Part shown: one piece after another, positions 36,333-43,911 of the stretch
Layout of the letters: the number at the start of each line of letters is the position of its first letter
Numbering within the stretch: the stretch's first letter is position 1
Origin: JADFUS01 sp036653215
Lineage (GTDB): Bacteria > Bacteroidota > Bacteroidia > Bacteroidales > Rikenellaceae
Assembly: GCA_036653215.1 (NCBI GenBank)
Contig: JAVVUK010000001.1
Span: 1-64,000 of the forward strand
DNA: 64,000 nt
Reading direction: 5' to 3'
Position numbers and translations under genes: made by a program
The notes under the pieces: model-generated
Databases searched by the model: none
Told to the model about the DNA's origin: nothing
What the model saw: only the letters and a program-made list of their open reading frames with translations

Positions 36333-37258
36333 TTTTTCAATATTTCACTTTGTGTATTTACAAAATCTTTCACTATATCTTCAGCACTAATAATATCATT
36401 CACTGACGAGGCTATCTGACCTACCTCTAAGAAACCTTCGTTTACGTCACCCTCAAAGATGCCTCTTTTTGCCCTTCCAAAACCTGCTATGTCACGCAAC
36501 TCATCGGACGAGGCTCCGTGATATTCAGCCTTGTGGATACGAGAAAAAACGTCGTTCTTCACCATACGCACGTTACCTGCCGTTTTCATACAAAGCATCG
36601 TCTCACCCTCACCCAAAGAGAGAACTCTCTTTTTAAAAAGATCGGAGGCCGACGACTCTTGACATAAAGCAAAGCGTGTGCCTACCTGCACTCCCTCAGC
36701 CCCCAAAGCCATAGAAGCAACCATAGCACGTCCATCTCCAATTCCTCCAGCAGCAATAACGGGGATCGACACAGCATCGACAACAAGAGGAACAAGCACC
36801 ATAGTTGTCGTCTCGGCAAGACCGTTATGTCCACCCGCCTCAAACCCTTCGGCAACAACGGCATCCACACCAGCAGCCTGCGCCTTAAGAGCAAACTTAG
36901 AAGAAGCGACAACATGAACCACCGTCAAACCATTTTCCTTAAAGCGTTTTGTATAAGTAGCAGGGTTTCCAGCCGATGTAAAGACGATCTTCACGCCCTC
37001 CGCAATTATTACATCTACCATTTCAGCAGCATAACTATACATTAGAGGAAGATTTACGCCAAATGGGTTTTCTGTGTTTTGCTTACATTTTAAGATATGC
37101 TCACGTAACAAATCTGGAGTCATAGATCCTGCACCTATAAGCCCCAAACCTCCGGCATTAGAAACTGCTGAAGCAAGTCGCCAACCGCTACACCACACCA
37201 TACCACCACTAATTATGGGGTGTTTTATATTAAAAAGTTTTGTTATTCTATTTTCCAT
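36317..37258 (-). CDS. FMN-dependent nitronate monooxygenase / FabK-like enoyl-ACP reductase
   Basis: A 313-residue TIM-barrel flavoprotein. The N-terminus IKHPIISGGMVWCSGWRLASAVSNAGGLGLIG, the AEGFEAGGHNG motif with the family histidine, IPVIAAGGIGDGRAMVASMALGAEGVQVGTRF (FMN phosphate binding) are shared by FabK and nitronate monooxygenases. FabK would reduce enoyl-ACP in fatty acid synthesis, nitronate monooxygenase would oxidise alkyl nitronates; sequence by eye does not separate them. It is transcribed with pdxA and diverges from ddl. A -7 element sits 8 nt before its ATG. Confidence 0.82.
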   Translation of the reverse strand: MENRITKLFNIKHPIISGGMVWCSGWRLASAVSNAGGLGLIGAGSMTPDLLREHILKCKQNTENPFGVNLPLMYSYAAEMVDVIIAEGVKIVFTSAGNPATYTKRFKENGLTVVHVVASSKFALKAQAAGVDAVVAEGFEAGGHNGLAETTTMVLVPLVVDAVSIPVIAAGGIGDGRAMVASMALGAEGVQVGTRFALCQESSASDLFKKRVLSLGEGETMLCMKTAGNVRMVKNDVFSRIHKAEYHGASSDELRDIAGFGRAKRGIFEGDVNEGFLEVGQIASSVNDIISAEDIVKDFVNTQSEILKKWQKN

Positions 37259-37266
37259 ACAATATG

Positions 37267-37274
37267 CAAATATA
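37267..37274 (-). promoter_or_regulatory. Promoter -7 element candidate for the FabK-like/pdxA operon
   Basis: TATATTTG on the minus strand matches TAnnTTTG and ends 8 nt before the ATG at 37258, predicting a leader of only 1-3 nt. Confidence 0.45.
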
Positions 37275-37279
37275 AGATT

Positions 37280-37314
37280 TTTGTTGGTAACAATACCATT
37301 TTTTTGTAATATTG
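37280..37314 (+). promoter_or_regulatory. Promoter candidate for ddl
   Basis: TTTG (37280-37283) and TAATATTG (37307-37314, one mismatch to TAnnTTTG) are 23 nt apart. The start site would be near 37320, about 16 nt before the ddl ATG. It interleaves with the divergent FabK-like promoter. Confidence 0.4.
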
Positions 37315-37335
37315 CATTCCAGAAAACATAAAAAC

Positions 37336-38322
37336 ATGAAAAAGTTAAAAATAGCCGTTGTGGCAGGCGGTGACTCTACCGAAAGAGAGATTTCGATAAA
37401 AGGAGGTAGATATATAATCGGAGAGCTTAATAAAGAGCTATACGACACCACATTGGTATATATTAGTCGTAAAGGTTGGTATGCGGAAGACGAGGATGGG
37501 GGAAAGTTTGACATCGACAAAAACGACTTTAGCTACACCAAAAATAGCGTGAAAAAGACTTTCGACTTTGCGTTAATAGTGATACACGGCACACCTGGTG
37601 AAAACGGCATTTTACAAGCTTATTTTGAACTTATGGAAATTCCATATTCTACTTCTGGGGTTCTCTCAAGCGCAGCTACTTTCGACAAAGCGACAACGAA
37701 AGCTCTTGCCGCAAAGGCAGGCGCAAAGGTAGCACGTGAAATGATAGTTTTAAAGGGTGAAGAGGTGGACACTAAGAAAATAGCAGATACCCTCTCGTTA
37801 CCTGTTTTTGTAAAACCAAATGGAGCAGGAAGCAGCTTTGGCGTTTCTAAAGTTAAAAGCGAAGCCGACCTTATTCCCGCTATTGAAAAGGCGTTTTCTG
37901 AAGATCATCGTGTAATAATAGAAGAGTTTTTATCGGGGCGTGAAGTGTCTTGTGGCATATTCAAAGCTTTAGGAAAAGAATATGTACTTCCTGTTACCGA
38001 GATAATTTCAGAAACCGAATATTTTGACTATGAAGCCAAATATCTTGGTAAATCTCGTGAGGTGACCCCTGCTGAAATATCGGATGATATAAGGCTAAAG
38101 CTAAACACAGAATGTCGTAAGATATACAAGGCTCTTATGTGTGAGGCTCTTGTGAGAATAGATTTTATAATCAAAGGAGACACTCCTTATATGATAGAGG
38201 TAAATAGCATTCCCGGAATGTCACAACAAAGCATCATCCCTCAACAACTTAAAGCAATGGGCATGACCACAGGCGAGATGTATGACCTAATCATTAAAGA
38301 TAAACTTGTAAAGAAAGACTAA
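37336..38322 (+). CDS. ddl: D-alanine--D-alanine ligase
   Basis: ATP-grasp ligase making the D-Ala-D-Ala dipeptide for peptidoglycan in the cytoplasm. From the ATG at 37336 (MKKLKIAVVAGG) it is 328 residues; an earlier in-frame ATG at 37312 overlaps the promoter and is rejected. Motifs: GGDSTEREISIKGG, IHGTPGENG, FVKPNGAGSSFGVSKV, IIEEFLSGREVSCGI and the metal-binding MIEVNSIPGMS. It stands alone, with its own terminator. Confidence 0.94.
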   Translation: MKKLKIAVVAGGDSTEREISIKGGRYIIGELNKELYDTTLVYISRKGWYAEDEDGGKFDIDKNDFSYTKNSVKKTFDFALIVIHGTPGENGILQAYFELMEIPYSTSGVLSSAATFDKATTKALAAKAGAKVAREMIVLKGEEVDTKKIADTLSLPVFVKPNGAGSSFGVSKVKSEADLIPAIEKAFSEDHRVIIEEFLSGREVSCGIFKALGKEYVLPVTEIISETEYFDYEAKYLGKSREVTPAEISDDIRLKLNTECRKIYKALMCEALVRIDFIIKGDTPYMIEVNSIPGMSQQSIIPQQLKAMGMTTGEMYDLIIKDKLVKKD

Positions 38323-38329
38323 AGATATG

Positions 38330-38364
38330 AAAGGAGTAGCAAACTTAGATTTTGCTACTCCTTT
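38330..38364 (+). terminator. Rho-independent terminator of ddl
   Basis: Stem AAAGGAGTAGCAAA (38330-38343) pairs with TTTGCTACTCCTTT (38351-38364), followed by more T. The hydE stop codon (38357-38355) lies within the 3' arm. In the hydE direction the hairpin has only a weak T-tail. Confidence 0.88.
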
Positions 38365-39401
38365 TTTTTGTTTCTATAATGTAGTGAGTTTCCTTGTTCA
38401 TGCAGACCTATCTCAAAGCCTCGTGCACGAAGAGTAGCAAAGAGCTCCTCATCACCACCTCCCATCTCACCCTCACGAATTGGTTTATTGTCGTATAGGT
38501 TATAGTTTGAGATGTCTGTTGATGGAGTGATATTGGGCATCAACACGTTAGCTCCTATGGCAAGCGCATCTTCACGTCCACACGTATGTATGGCTTGGAG
38601 TGCCGTTGTGGCAGCTATGTTCACATTAGGCATCGCACAACGTAAAGTGGCAACCATCTGTAAAGAAAGCTCAAATCTCTCTTCAAGGGTCATCATCTTA
38701 ACACTACGTGCCACCTCATATAGTGGAGTGTCATGGTGTTCTATATATGGACCCATGCCACACATATCAATATCCATATCTTGGAAAAACATAATATCAC
38801 CAGCCAGATCCTCAATAGTTTGATTTGGAAGACCTATCATAACCCCAGTCCCTACTTGATAGGAAAGTGTTTTTAAATCCTGCAACACCTCGACACGACG
38901 TTCGAAAGAGTGTTTTCCATCTTTCGGGTGTATAGATTTATAAAGGCTTTTATTAGAAGATTCTATACGCATGAGATAACGATCGGCACCAGCAGCACGC
39001 CACTCGGATAAAGTGTCATAACTCTGCTCTCCCAACGATAATGTAACGCCAAGCTCTCCTTGTGAGAGATCTTTCACGGAATGTAAAATCCCAGTTATGC
39101 GTTTTGTGAAGTTAGAGGAAGCCTGCTCTCCAGCTTGAATTGCAATACTGCCATATCCTCGTTCAAAAGCATAGCGAGCAGCTTCAATAACCTTCTCATC
39201 CGAAAGATCATAACGAGAGACTCTCTTATTGGCAGAACGTATTCCACAATATAAGCAGTTTTTGATACACTTATTAGATAACTCAATCAGCCCACGAAGA
39301 TACACCTTATCACCCACCGTGCTGCTTTTTATCTGAGCAGCCCTCTGTCGTGTTTCTTCACCACCGAGAAGCAACGACACGACATCTTCAAAGTTCACCA
39401 T
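38355..39401 (-). CDS. hydE: [FeFe] hydrogenase H-cluster radical SAM maturase HydE
   Basis: Radical SAM enzyme that builds part of the H-cluster of [FeFe] hydrogenase. The 348-residue protein has the cluster motif Cys-x3-Cys-x2-Cys within NKCIKNCLYCGIRSANK (numbered from the ATG, Cys45, Cys49, Cys52), then YGSIAIQAGEQ, TLSLGEQSYDTL and the HydE-typical GPYIEHHDTPL. A GTG six bases upstream (39407) is an alternative start. BioB and PylB are related, but the GEQ and GPYIEHHDTPL stretches point to HydE. HydF, HydG and a hydrogenase are not in the window. Confidence 0.88.
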   Translation of the reverse strand: MVNFEDVVSLLLGGEETRQRAAQIKSSTVGDKVYLRGLIELSNKCIKNCLYCGIRSANKRVSRYDLSDEKVIEAARYAFERGYGSIAIQAGEQASSNFTKRITGILHSVKDLSQGELGVTLSLGEQSYDTLSEWRAAGADRYLMRIESSNKSLYKSIHPKDGKHSFERRVEVLQDLKTLSYQVGTGVMIGLPNQTIEDLAGDIMFFQDMDIDMCGMGPYIEHHDTPLYEVARSVKMMTLEERFELSLQMVATLRCAMPNVNIAATTALQAIHTCGREDALAIGANVLMPNITPSTDISNYNLYDNKPIREGEMGGGDEELFATLRARGFEIGLHEQGNSLHYRNKKKE

Positions 39402-39809
39402 AGCCACTATATTATTTCCAAAGACGCTGAGCGTCTCTTATTTACAATTCTTCCAAAAATAAAACCTGCATCTCAACGCAGCATTTCACAATTAACTTCA
39501 CACAAATAGATTTTAAATTGCGAAAGGCAAGGCGGATAAAGGAGAAAACACCGCAGCGTACATTAGTACGTGAGGACGCTGAGCGTCTCTTATTTACAAT
39601 TCTTCCAAAAATAAAACCTGCATCTNNNNNNNNNNNNNNNNNNNNNNNNNNNNNNNNNNNNNNNNNNNNNNNNNNNNNNNNNNNNNNNNNNNNNNNNNNN
39701 NNNNNNNNNNNNNNNNNNNNNNNNNTGAGGACGCTGAGCGTCTCTTATTTACAATTCTTCCAAAAATAAAACCTGCATCTAAACGCAGCATTTCACAATT
39801 TAAAACTAT
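39402..39809. repeat. Intergenic repeat element with first 100-N gap
   Basis: No gene is seen in these ~400 bases. A ~70-nt unit beginning with the palindrome GACGCTGAGCGTC occurs at 39423-39492, again at 39574-39625 (cut by N) and at 39729-39799. The last two are one copy duplicated by the assembly (see the gap entry), so the true arrangement is two direct copies about 150 nt apart. Between them are a GTACattaGTAC palindrome (39560-39571) and a CAGCGT/ACGCTG inverted repeat, so the element can fold into nested hairpins. It has the look of a small non-coding interspersed repeat; family unknown. Confidence 0.7.
39571..39780. other. Assembly gap (39626-39725) flanked by exact 55-nt duplication
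   Basis: One hundred N separate two identical 55-nt sequences (39571-39625 and 39726-39780). An exact 55-nt overlap is what two contig ends from a k=55 de Bruijn assembly would share. The real sequence probably has a single copy and no gap. Confidence 0.85.
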
Positions 39810-40484
39810 TTAGTTACGTCTTGCGAAACCTAAATAGTATATCAATGTAGCAAGTGCAGATAGTGCAGCGACCACATAAGTACTTGCAGCCCATGTAAGA
39901 GCCTCTTTTGCTTGAGATTTACCAGTAGCATCTAAAGTTCCTGAATTATCAAGCCACGCCAAAGCACGACGTGAGGCATCGAACTCAACAGGGAGGGTAA
40001 CAACACTAAAGAGTAACACCGAAGCGAACATTATGATCCCTAACCAAAATAGAGCTGGGACAGTATTTATGAGTAGTATTCCCACTATAATTACGATTTG
40101 TGATATTGATGACGACACGGAAACGATAGGTACAAGTGCCGAACGTAGCTTCAAAGGAGCATAGTCTTTAGCGTGTTGCAAGGCGTGTCCGCATTCGTGT
40201 GCCGCAACAGCAGCAGCAGAGATGGAACAGGTGTTATATACGTCTTGGCTGAGGTTTACGCTTTTATTTTGAGGGTTAAAGTGATCTGTAAGACTTCCTG
40301 GAGTGCTTGTAACGGCAACGTCATAGATGTCGTTATCATGAAGCATCTTCTCAGCAACTTCTCTTCCGGTGAGTCCTCCGGGAAAAGAGATTTTAGAATA
40401 TTTTGCAAATACAGATTTTAACTTAGATTGTACGATAAGCCCTACTAAAGCTATTACGATTATTAAAATAAATCCACCATTCAT
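39810..40484 (-). CDS. YugP-type neutral zinc metallopeptidase
   Basis: A 224-residue membrane peptidase of the YugP/DUF2268-like neutral zinc family. It has an N-terminal membrane helix (about 3-22), the zinc motif HECGH (His96, Glu97, His100), and two or three C-terminal membrane segments (about 118-165 and 200-220). The short VNLSQDVYNTCSISAAAVAAHECGHALQHA region is characteristic. Its substrate is unknown; a role in membrane protein quality control is a family-level guess. It stands alone; a -7 element lies at 40513-40520. Confidence 0.86.
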   Translation of the reverse strand: MNGGFILIIVIALVGLIVQSKLKSVFAKYSKISFPGGLTGREVAEKMLHDNDIYDVAVTSTPGSLTDHFNPQNKSVNLSQDVYNTCSISAAAVAAHECGHALQHAKDYAPLKLRSALVPIVSVSSSISQIVIIVGILLINTVPALFWLGIIMFASVLLFSVVTLPVEFDASRRALAWLDNSGTLDATGKSQAKEALTWAASTYVVAALSALATLIYYLGFARRN

Positions 40485-40512
40485 ATTTTATTATTTTATT
40501 TATTATTTAGCA

Positions 40513-40520
40513 CAAAGATA
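40513..40520 (-). promoter_or_regulatory. Promoter -7 element candidate for the zinc peptidase gene
   Basis: TATCTTTG on the minus strand matches TAnnTTTG; predicted start near 40506, giving a leader of about 22 nt. No good -33 TTTG. Confidence 0.45.
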
Positions 40521-40654
40521 TAATTTTTTTAGAAACGTCTTTAAAAAAAACACCATTCTCACCTTTTCACCTAATTTTCAGAATAGTCACTATGATTAAT
40601 AAAACAAAGATGCTATTTTGAATTTATTAAAATATTTCATATTCTTTTTTTCAA

Positions 40655-40662
40655 TACCTTTG
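40655..40662 (+). promoter_or_regulatory. Promoter -7 element candidate for threonine aldolase
   Basis: TACCTTTG matches TAnnTTTG and lies 17 nt before the ATG at 40680, predicting a leader of about 10-12 nt. Confidence 0.45.
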
Positions 40663-40679
40663 AATAAAAATATTTCACC

Positions 40680-41708
40680 ATGAACTACACCTTTGCAAGC
40701 GACAACTACTCAGGCATACATCCTAACATATTGGACGCTATTGCCTTAGAAAACACAAAAGCTCCTGCTTTAAGCTATGGGAATGATCCTCTTTCACAAG
40801 AGGTCACACAAATATTTAAAGATATTATTGGACAAGATGCTACTCCTTTTTTCGTATTTAACGGCACAGGAGCAAATATATTGTCTCTACAAGCATTATC
40901 GCATAGCTTTGAAGCTATAATATGCGCAGACACAGCTCACATAAATACGGACGAATGCGGAGCTCCTGAATTTTTCACCCGCTCGAAACTCATAACGACA
41001 CCCTCAAGAAACGGCAAGATAACAGCAGCCGATATCCACAAGGTGATGAAAGGAATTGGCGATCAGCACAGCGTGCAGCCTAAGATATTATCTATATCAC
41101 AACCTACAGAGAGGGGTACGGTATACACCATAGAGGAGATAAAATCGTTAACAGAGGTGATACATAGTTATGGGGGTTTTATACATATCGACGGTTCTCG
41201 CATAGCAAACGCTGCCGCAGCGCTATCTCAACCCATAAAGGCGTTTACAAGCGATCTTAACATTGACGCTCTCTCTTTTGGAGGGACAAAAAACGGAATG
41301 TTAATGGGAGAAGCGGTAGTTCTGTTCGACAAACAAAAAAGCGAGAATTTCAAATTTACACGTAAGCAAAGCGGACAGCTATTTTCTAAAACACGATTTG
41401 TGGCAGCCCAATATAAAGCATATTTTAAAGATGATTTATATCTTAAAATGGCGGCACACGCAAATGAGATGGCTCAATATCTTGCAAAAAGACTATCCGA
41501 AATTTCAGAGATAACAATCACCTCCCCAGTGGAGAGTAACACCATATTTGCGATACTCCCCAAAGAGATGAGCGATATAATTCTTAAAGATTGGTATTTC
41601 TATATGTGGAATGAAAACATAAATGAAGCTCGCTTAATGTGTTCTTTCAGCACCACAAAAGAGACCATAGATGCTTTTATTAACGCCTGTCAGTATAAAA
41701 AGCATTAG
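40680..41708 (+). CDS. ltaE: Low-specificity L-threonine aldolase
   Basis: PLP enzyme that cleaves L-threonine or L-allo-threonine to glycine and acetaldehyde. The 342-residue protein has NYSGIHPNILDAI at the N-terminus, the FVFNGTGANILSL cofactor loop, the HIDGSRIANAA aspartate/arginine segment and the PLP lysine Lys204 in SFGGTKNG. Length is normal. Its 3' end overlaps the convergent SDR gene by 29 nt. Other beta-eliminating lyases share the fold, but the SFGGTKNG context is that of threonine aldolases. Confidence 0.9.
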   Translation: MNYTFASDNYSGIHPNILDAIALENTKAPALSYGNDPLSQEVTQIFKDIIGQDATPFFVFNGTGANILSLQALSHSFEAIICADTAHINTDECGAPEFFTRSKLITTPSRNGKITAADIHKVMKGIGDQHSVQPKILSISQPTERGTVYTIEEIKSLTEVIHSYGGFIHIDGSRIANAAAALSQPIKAFTSDLNIDALSFGGTKNGMLMGEAVVLFDKQKSENFKFTRKQSGQLFSKTRFVAAQYKAYFKDDLYLKMAAHANEMAQYLAKRLSEISEITITSPVESNTIFAILPKEMSDIILKDWYFYMWNENINEARLMCSFSTTKETIDAFINACQYKKH

Positions 41709-42435
41709 CCTGTTGCTGAGGACACACCTCAACGTCGTTTATGTTAACATGGTAAGGAAGAGAAACAGCCCAATCTATGACTCCTGCAATATCAGATGCC
41801 GAAAGAGGCTTAACGCCTTTATAAACGTTATCAGACCTGTTAGCATCCCCATGAAAACGTACTAACGAGAACTCCGTCTCCACCATTCCTGGACGTATCT
41901 CTGTGACTTTGATGTTGTCTTTAAGCATATCGATACGCATACTTTGAGATAGTGCGTGCATGGCGTGTTTCGAAGCACAGTAGACACCTCCATTTTCATA
42001 AACTGAGACCCCAGCAATAGAGCCTATATTTATGATATGTCCCCTTTTACGTGCGCACATAAGAGGAGCTATGACACGTGTCACGTTTAACACCCCTTTT
42101 ATGTTAGTGTCAATCATACGATCCCAGTCGTCATGATCCCCATCTTGAATATGCTCAAGCCCTGCCGCCAAACCAGCATTATTAACAAGAACATCTATGG
42201 CTTGCCACTCCTCCGACAAAGAACCAAAAGACTCCTCCGTCTGCTCACGGCTACAAACATCAAAAGTGAGTGCTAAAATCTTAACATCATACTTCTTCTC
42301 CAAATGATTTTTTATTTCCATAAGACGTTCCATGCGTCTTCCTGTGAGGATAAGGTTATAACCTTTTTTAGCAAACATCTTGGCTGTTGCCGCCCCAATA
42401 CCAGATGTTGCCCCTGTAACCAATGCGATATTCAT
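41680..42435 (-). CDS. Short-chain dehydrogenase/reductase (YdfG-like)
   Basis: A 251-residue NAD(P)-dependent oxidoreductase. Cofactor motif TGATSGIGAATAKMFAKKG (about 7-25), the NNAG motif at 85-88, and catalytic Ser139, Tyr152, Lys156 are all present. The overall pattern, including the DRMIDTNIKGVLNVTR segment, resembles E. coli YdfG, which oxidises L-allo-threonine, serine and 3-hydroxy acids. Convergence with a threonine aldolase makes a hydroxy-amino-acid substrate attractive but unproven. The second N gap lies upstream, so its promoter cannot be judged with confidence. Confidence 0.87.
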   Translation of the reverse strand: MNIALVTGATSGIGAATAKMFAKKGYNLILTGRRMERLMEIKNHLEKKYDVKILALTFDVCSREQTEESFGSLSEEWQAIDVLVNNAGLAAGLEHIQDGDHDDWDRMIDTNIKGVLNVTRVIAPLMCARKRGHIINIGSIAGVSVYENGGVYCASKHAMHALSQSMRIDMLKDNIKVTEIRPGMVETEFSLVRFHGDANRSDNVYKGVKPLSASDIAGVIDWAVSLPYHVNINDVEVCPQQQANAFYTDRR

Positions 42436-42755
42436 ATCAGTCTCTCGTTTTATTTATATGTTTGTATAATTAAGTGTGTCGTCTATTATATGTTTCTAAA
42501 CAAGCTGATATGTTCCTATCTGATCTACCTTTNNNNNNNNNNNNNNNNNNNNNNNNNNNNNNNNNNNNNNNNNNNNNNNNNNNNNNNNNNNNNNNNNNNN
42601 NNNNNNNNNNNNNNNNNNNNNNNNNNNNNNNNGTCGTCTATTATATGTTTCTAAACAAGCTGATATGTTCCTATCTGATCTACCTTTATTATAAGAAAGT
42701 AACAAAAAAACTTTTAGGGAGAAACTACGTTTCTCAAATATACCAGCATGATGTG
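42436..42755. other. Intergenic stretch with second 100-N gap flanked by 55-nt duplication
   Basis: No gene is seen. The gap (42533-42632) is flanked by identical 55-nt sequences (42478-42532 and 42633-42687), again the signature of a contig overlap rather than missing DNA. The only other structure is a small hairpin at 42719-42735. With the duplicate and N removed the intergenic distance would be about 165 nt. Confidence 0.85.
42708..42735 (-). terminator. Weak terminator candidate after the ATP-NAD kinase-like gene
   Basis: A 7-bp stem GAGAAAC/GTTTCTC (42719-42735) with a 3-nt loop; on the minus strand it is followed after several bases by a run of seven T. It lies about 20 nt past the stop at 42756. 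Confidence 0.4.
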
Positions 42756-43868
42756 CTACCTTGCTATTTTATACATTATACTCTCCTTATAACTTGTTAT
42801 GATACGTACATATCCACAAAGTTCTTCATCTAAAGAGACATCCCCTGTATCGACAAGCAAGGGTTGGTGTAAGAAAGTGAGTAATTTGCTTCGTGTGGCA
42901 GCAATAATTATATTTTTCACGCCCACCTCACGCACCACAGAAGCACTAATTTGTTGATTACCACGACCTAAAAGATAACCCTGCCCCCCTGTAACAGTAA
43001 GTACCAACTTCGCCTTTTCACCTTTTATGACATCTAAAATCTGCCTTTCGGTAGCATCATTGACAACGACTTTCCTATCTTTCACAATGTCAACGCCAAT
43101 AAGTGTATATGGAAGTTCTAACTTCTGCATGACAGAACGCATAGTCGTTCCTCCACCAATAACATAGTACGTCCCTTCTTCCATATTATCCGTTATCTCA
43201 TATGAGATTAACTCTTGTGTAGCACATTCTGAAACCGGCGTTCCCGACTTTTTATTTTGTACATATTCCTTTTTATATGGGATCTTCAGATACCCGAAAA
43301 GCTGAGTGTTAACAATGCCTTCTCTATATTTCACCTCGTCTATATCTAAGACTTCAGCCTCCTCAATTTTTATAGAAGAGTCTCCAGAAAGATAACGCAC
43401 CAAAAGCTCACCTGCCTTTGTGGGAGATTGAGCATACACAGGAGAATGTATCTTAACACCTGCCGGAACACCAAGCACAATCGCCCTATCTCCAATAGCA
43501 GAAAAGATGTCACGTGCTGTGCCATCTCCTCCAGAAAAAACAATAACGTCTACACCAACATCAACAAGTTCACGAGCAAGCCTTTGAGTAGATAGATTAG
43601 ATGTTTTCTCATCTCCATTTTCAACAAGCATAGTCTCAAAACCCATCTTTTCAGACAAATTCCCTCCCATAGGACCTTTCGCCGCATATATAACCACACC
43701 ATCCGCAATAGGCAGTAACTCCTTTAACGCCACTTCAGTACGCCCCTCAGCCTTTGGCACAGCACCTCTCAAGATAGCCTCTTCCACAACTCCATCGGTA
43801 CCTTTAAGACCAACGCTCCCTCCCATCCCTGCAATCGGGTTTATTATCAATCCTACTTTCCTTTTCAT
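42756..43868 (-). CDS. ATP-NAD kinase family protein
   Basis: A 370-residue protein related to NAD kinase (the longer COG3199-type). It begins with VGLIINPIAGMGGSVGLKG, then VIVFSGGDGTARDIFSAIG, the NAD-kinase GGDG motif, and VLGVPAGVKIHSPVYAQSP. The central half holds DVLDIDEV-type strands and IGGGTTMRSVMQKLELPYTLIGVDIV. Some members of this family phosphorylate or process other nucleotides or diols, so the substrate is uncertain. It is a single-gene transcript, with a -7 element only 5 nt before the ATG. Confidence 0.82.
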   Translation of the reverse strand: MKRKVGLIINPIAGMGGSVGLKGTDGVVEEAILRGAVPKAEGRTEVALKELLPIADGVVIYAAKGPMGGNLSEKMGFETMLVENGDEKTSNLSTQRLARELVDVGVDVIVFSGGDGTARDIFSAIGDRAIVLGVPAGVKIHSPVYAQSPTKAGELLVRYLSGDSSIKIEEAEVLDIDEVKYREGIVNTQLFGYLKIPYKKEYVQNKKSGTPVSECATQELISYEITDNMEEGTYYVIGGGTTMRSVMQKLELPYTLIGVDIVKDRKVVVNDATERQILDVIKGEKAKLVLTVTGGQGYLLGRGNQQISASVVREVGVKNIIIAATRSKLLTFLHQPLLVDTGDVSLDEELCGYVRIITSYKESIMYKIAR

Positions 43869-43873
43869 ATTTA

Positions 43874-43881
43874 CAAAGATA
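43874..43881 (-). promoter_or_regulatory. Promoter -7 element adjacent to the ATP-NAD kinase-like start codon
   Basis: TATCTTTG on the minus strand matches TAnnTTTG and is separated from the ATG at 43868 by 5 nt, the same geometry as at dnaG. The mRNA is predicted to be leaderless. Confidence 0.5.
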
Positions 43882-43911
43882 GTATTTTTTAAATATGGAA
43901 GAAACAGTTTT

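Noticed and set aside
39518..39791. Apparent open frames reading through the first N block
   Set aside because: They cross unknown bases and only exist because the 55-nt flank is duplicated.
42304..42833. Apparent open frames reading through the second N block
   Set aside because: Same reason; the sequence on the two sides is one duplicated k-mer.
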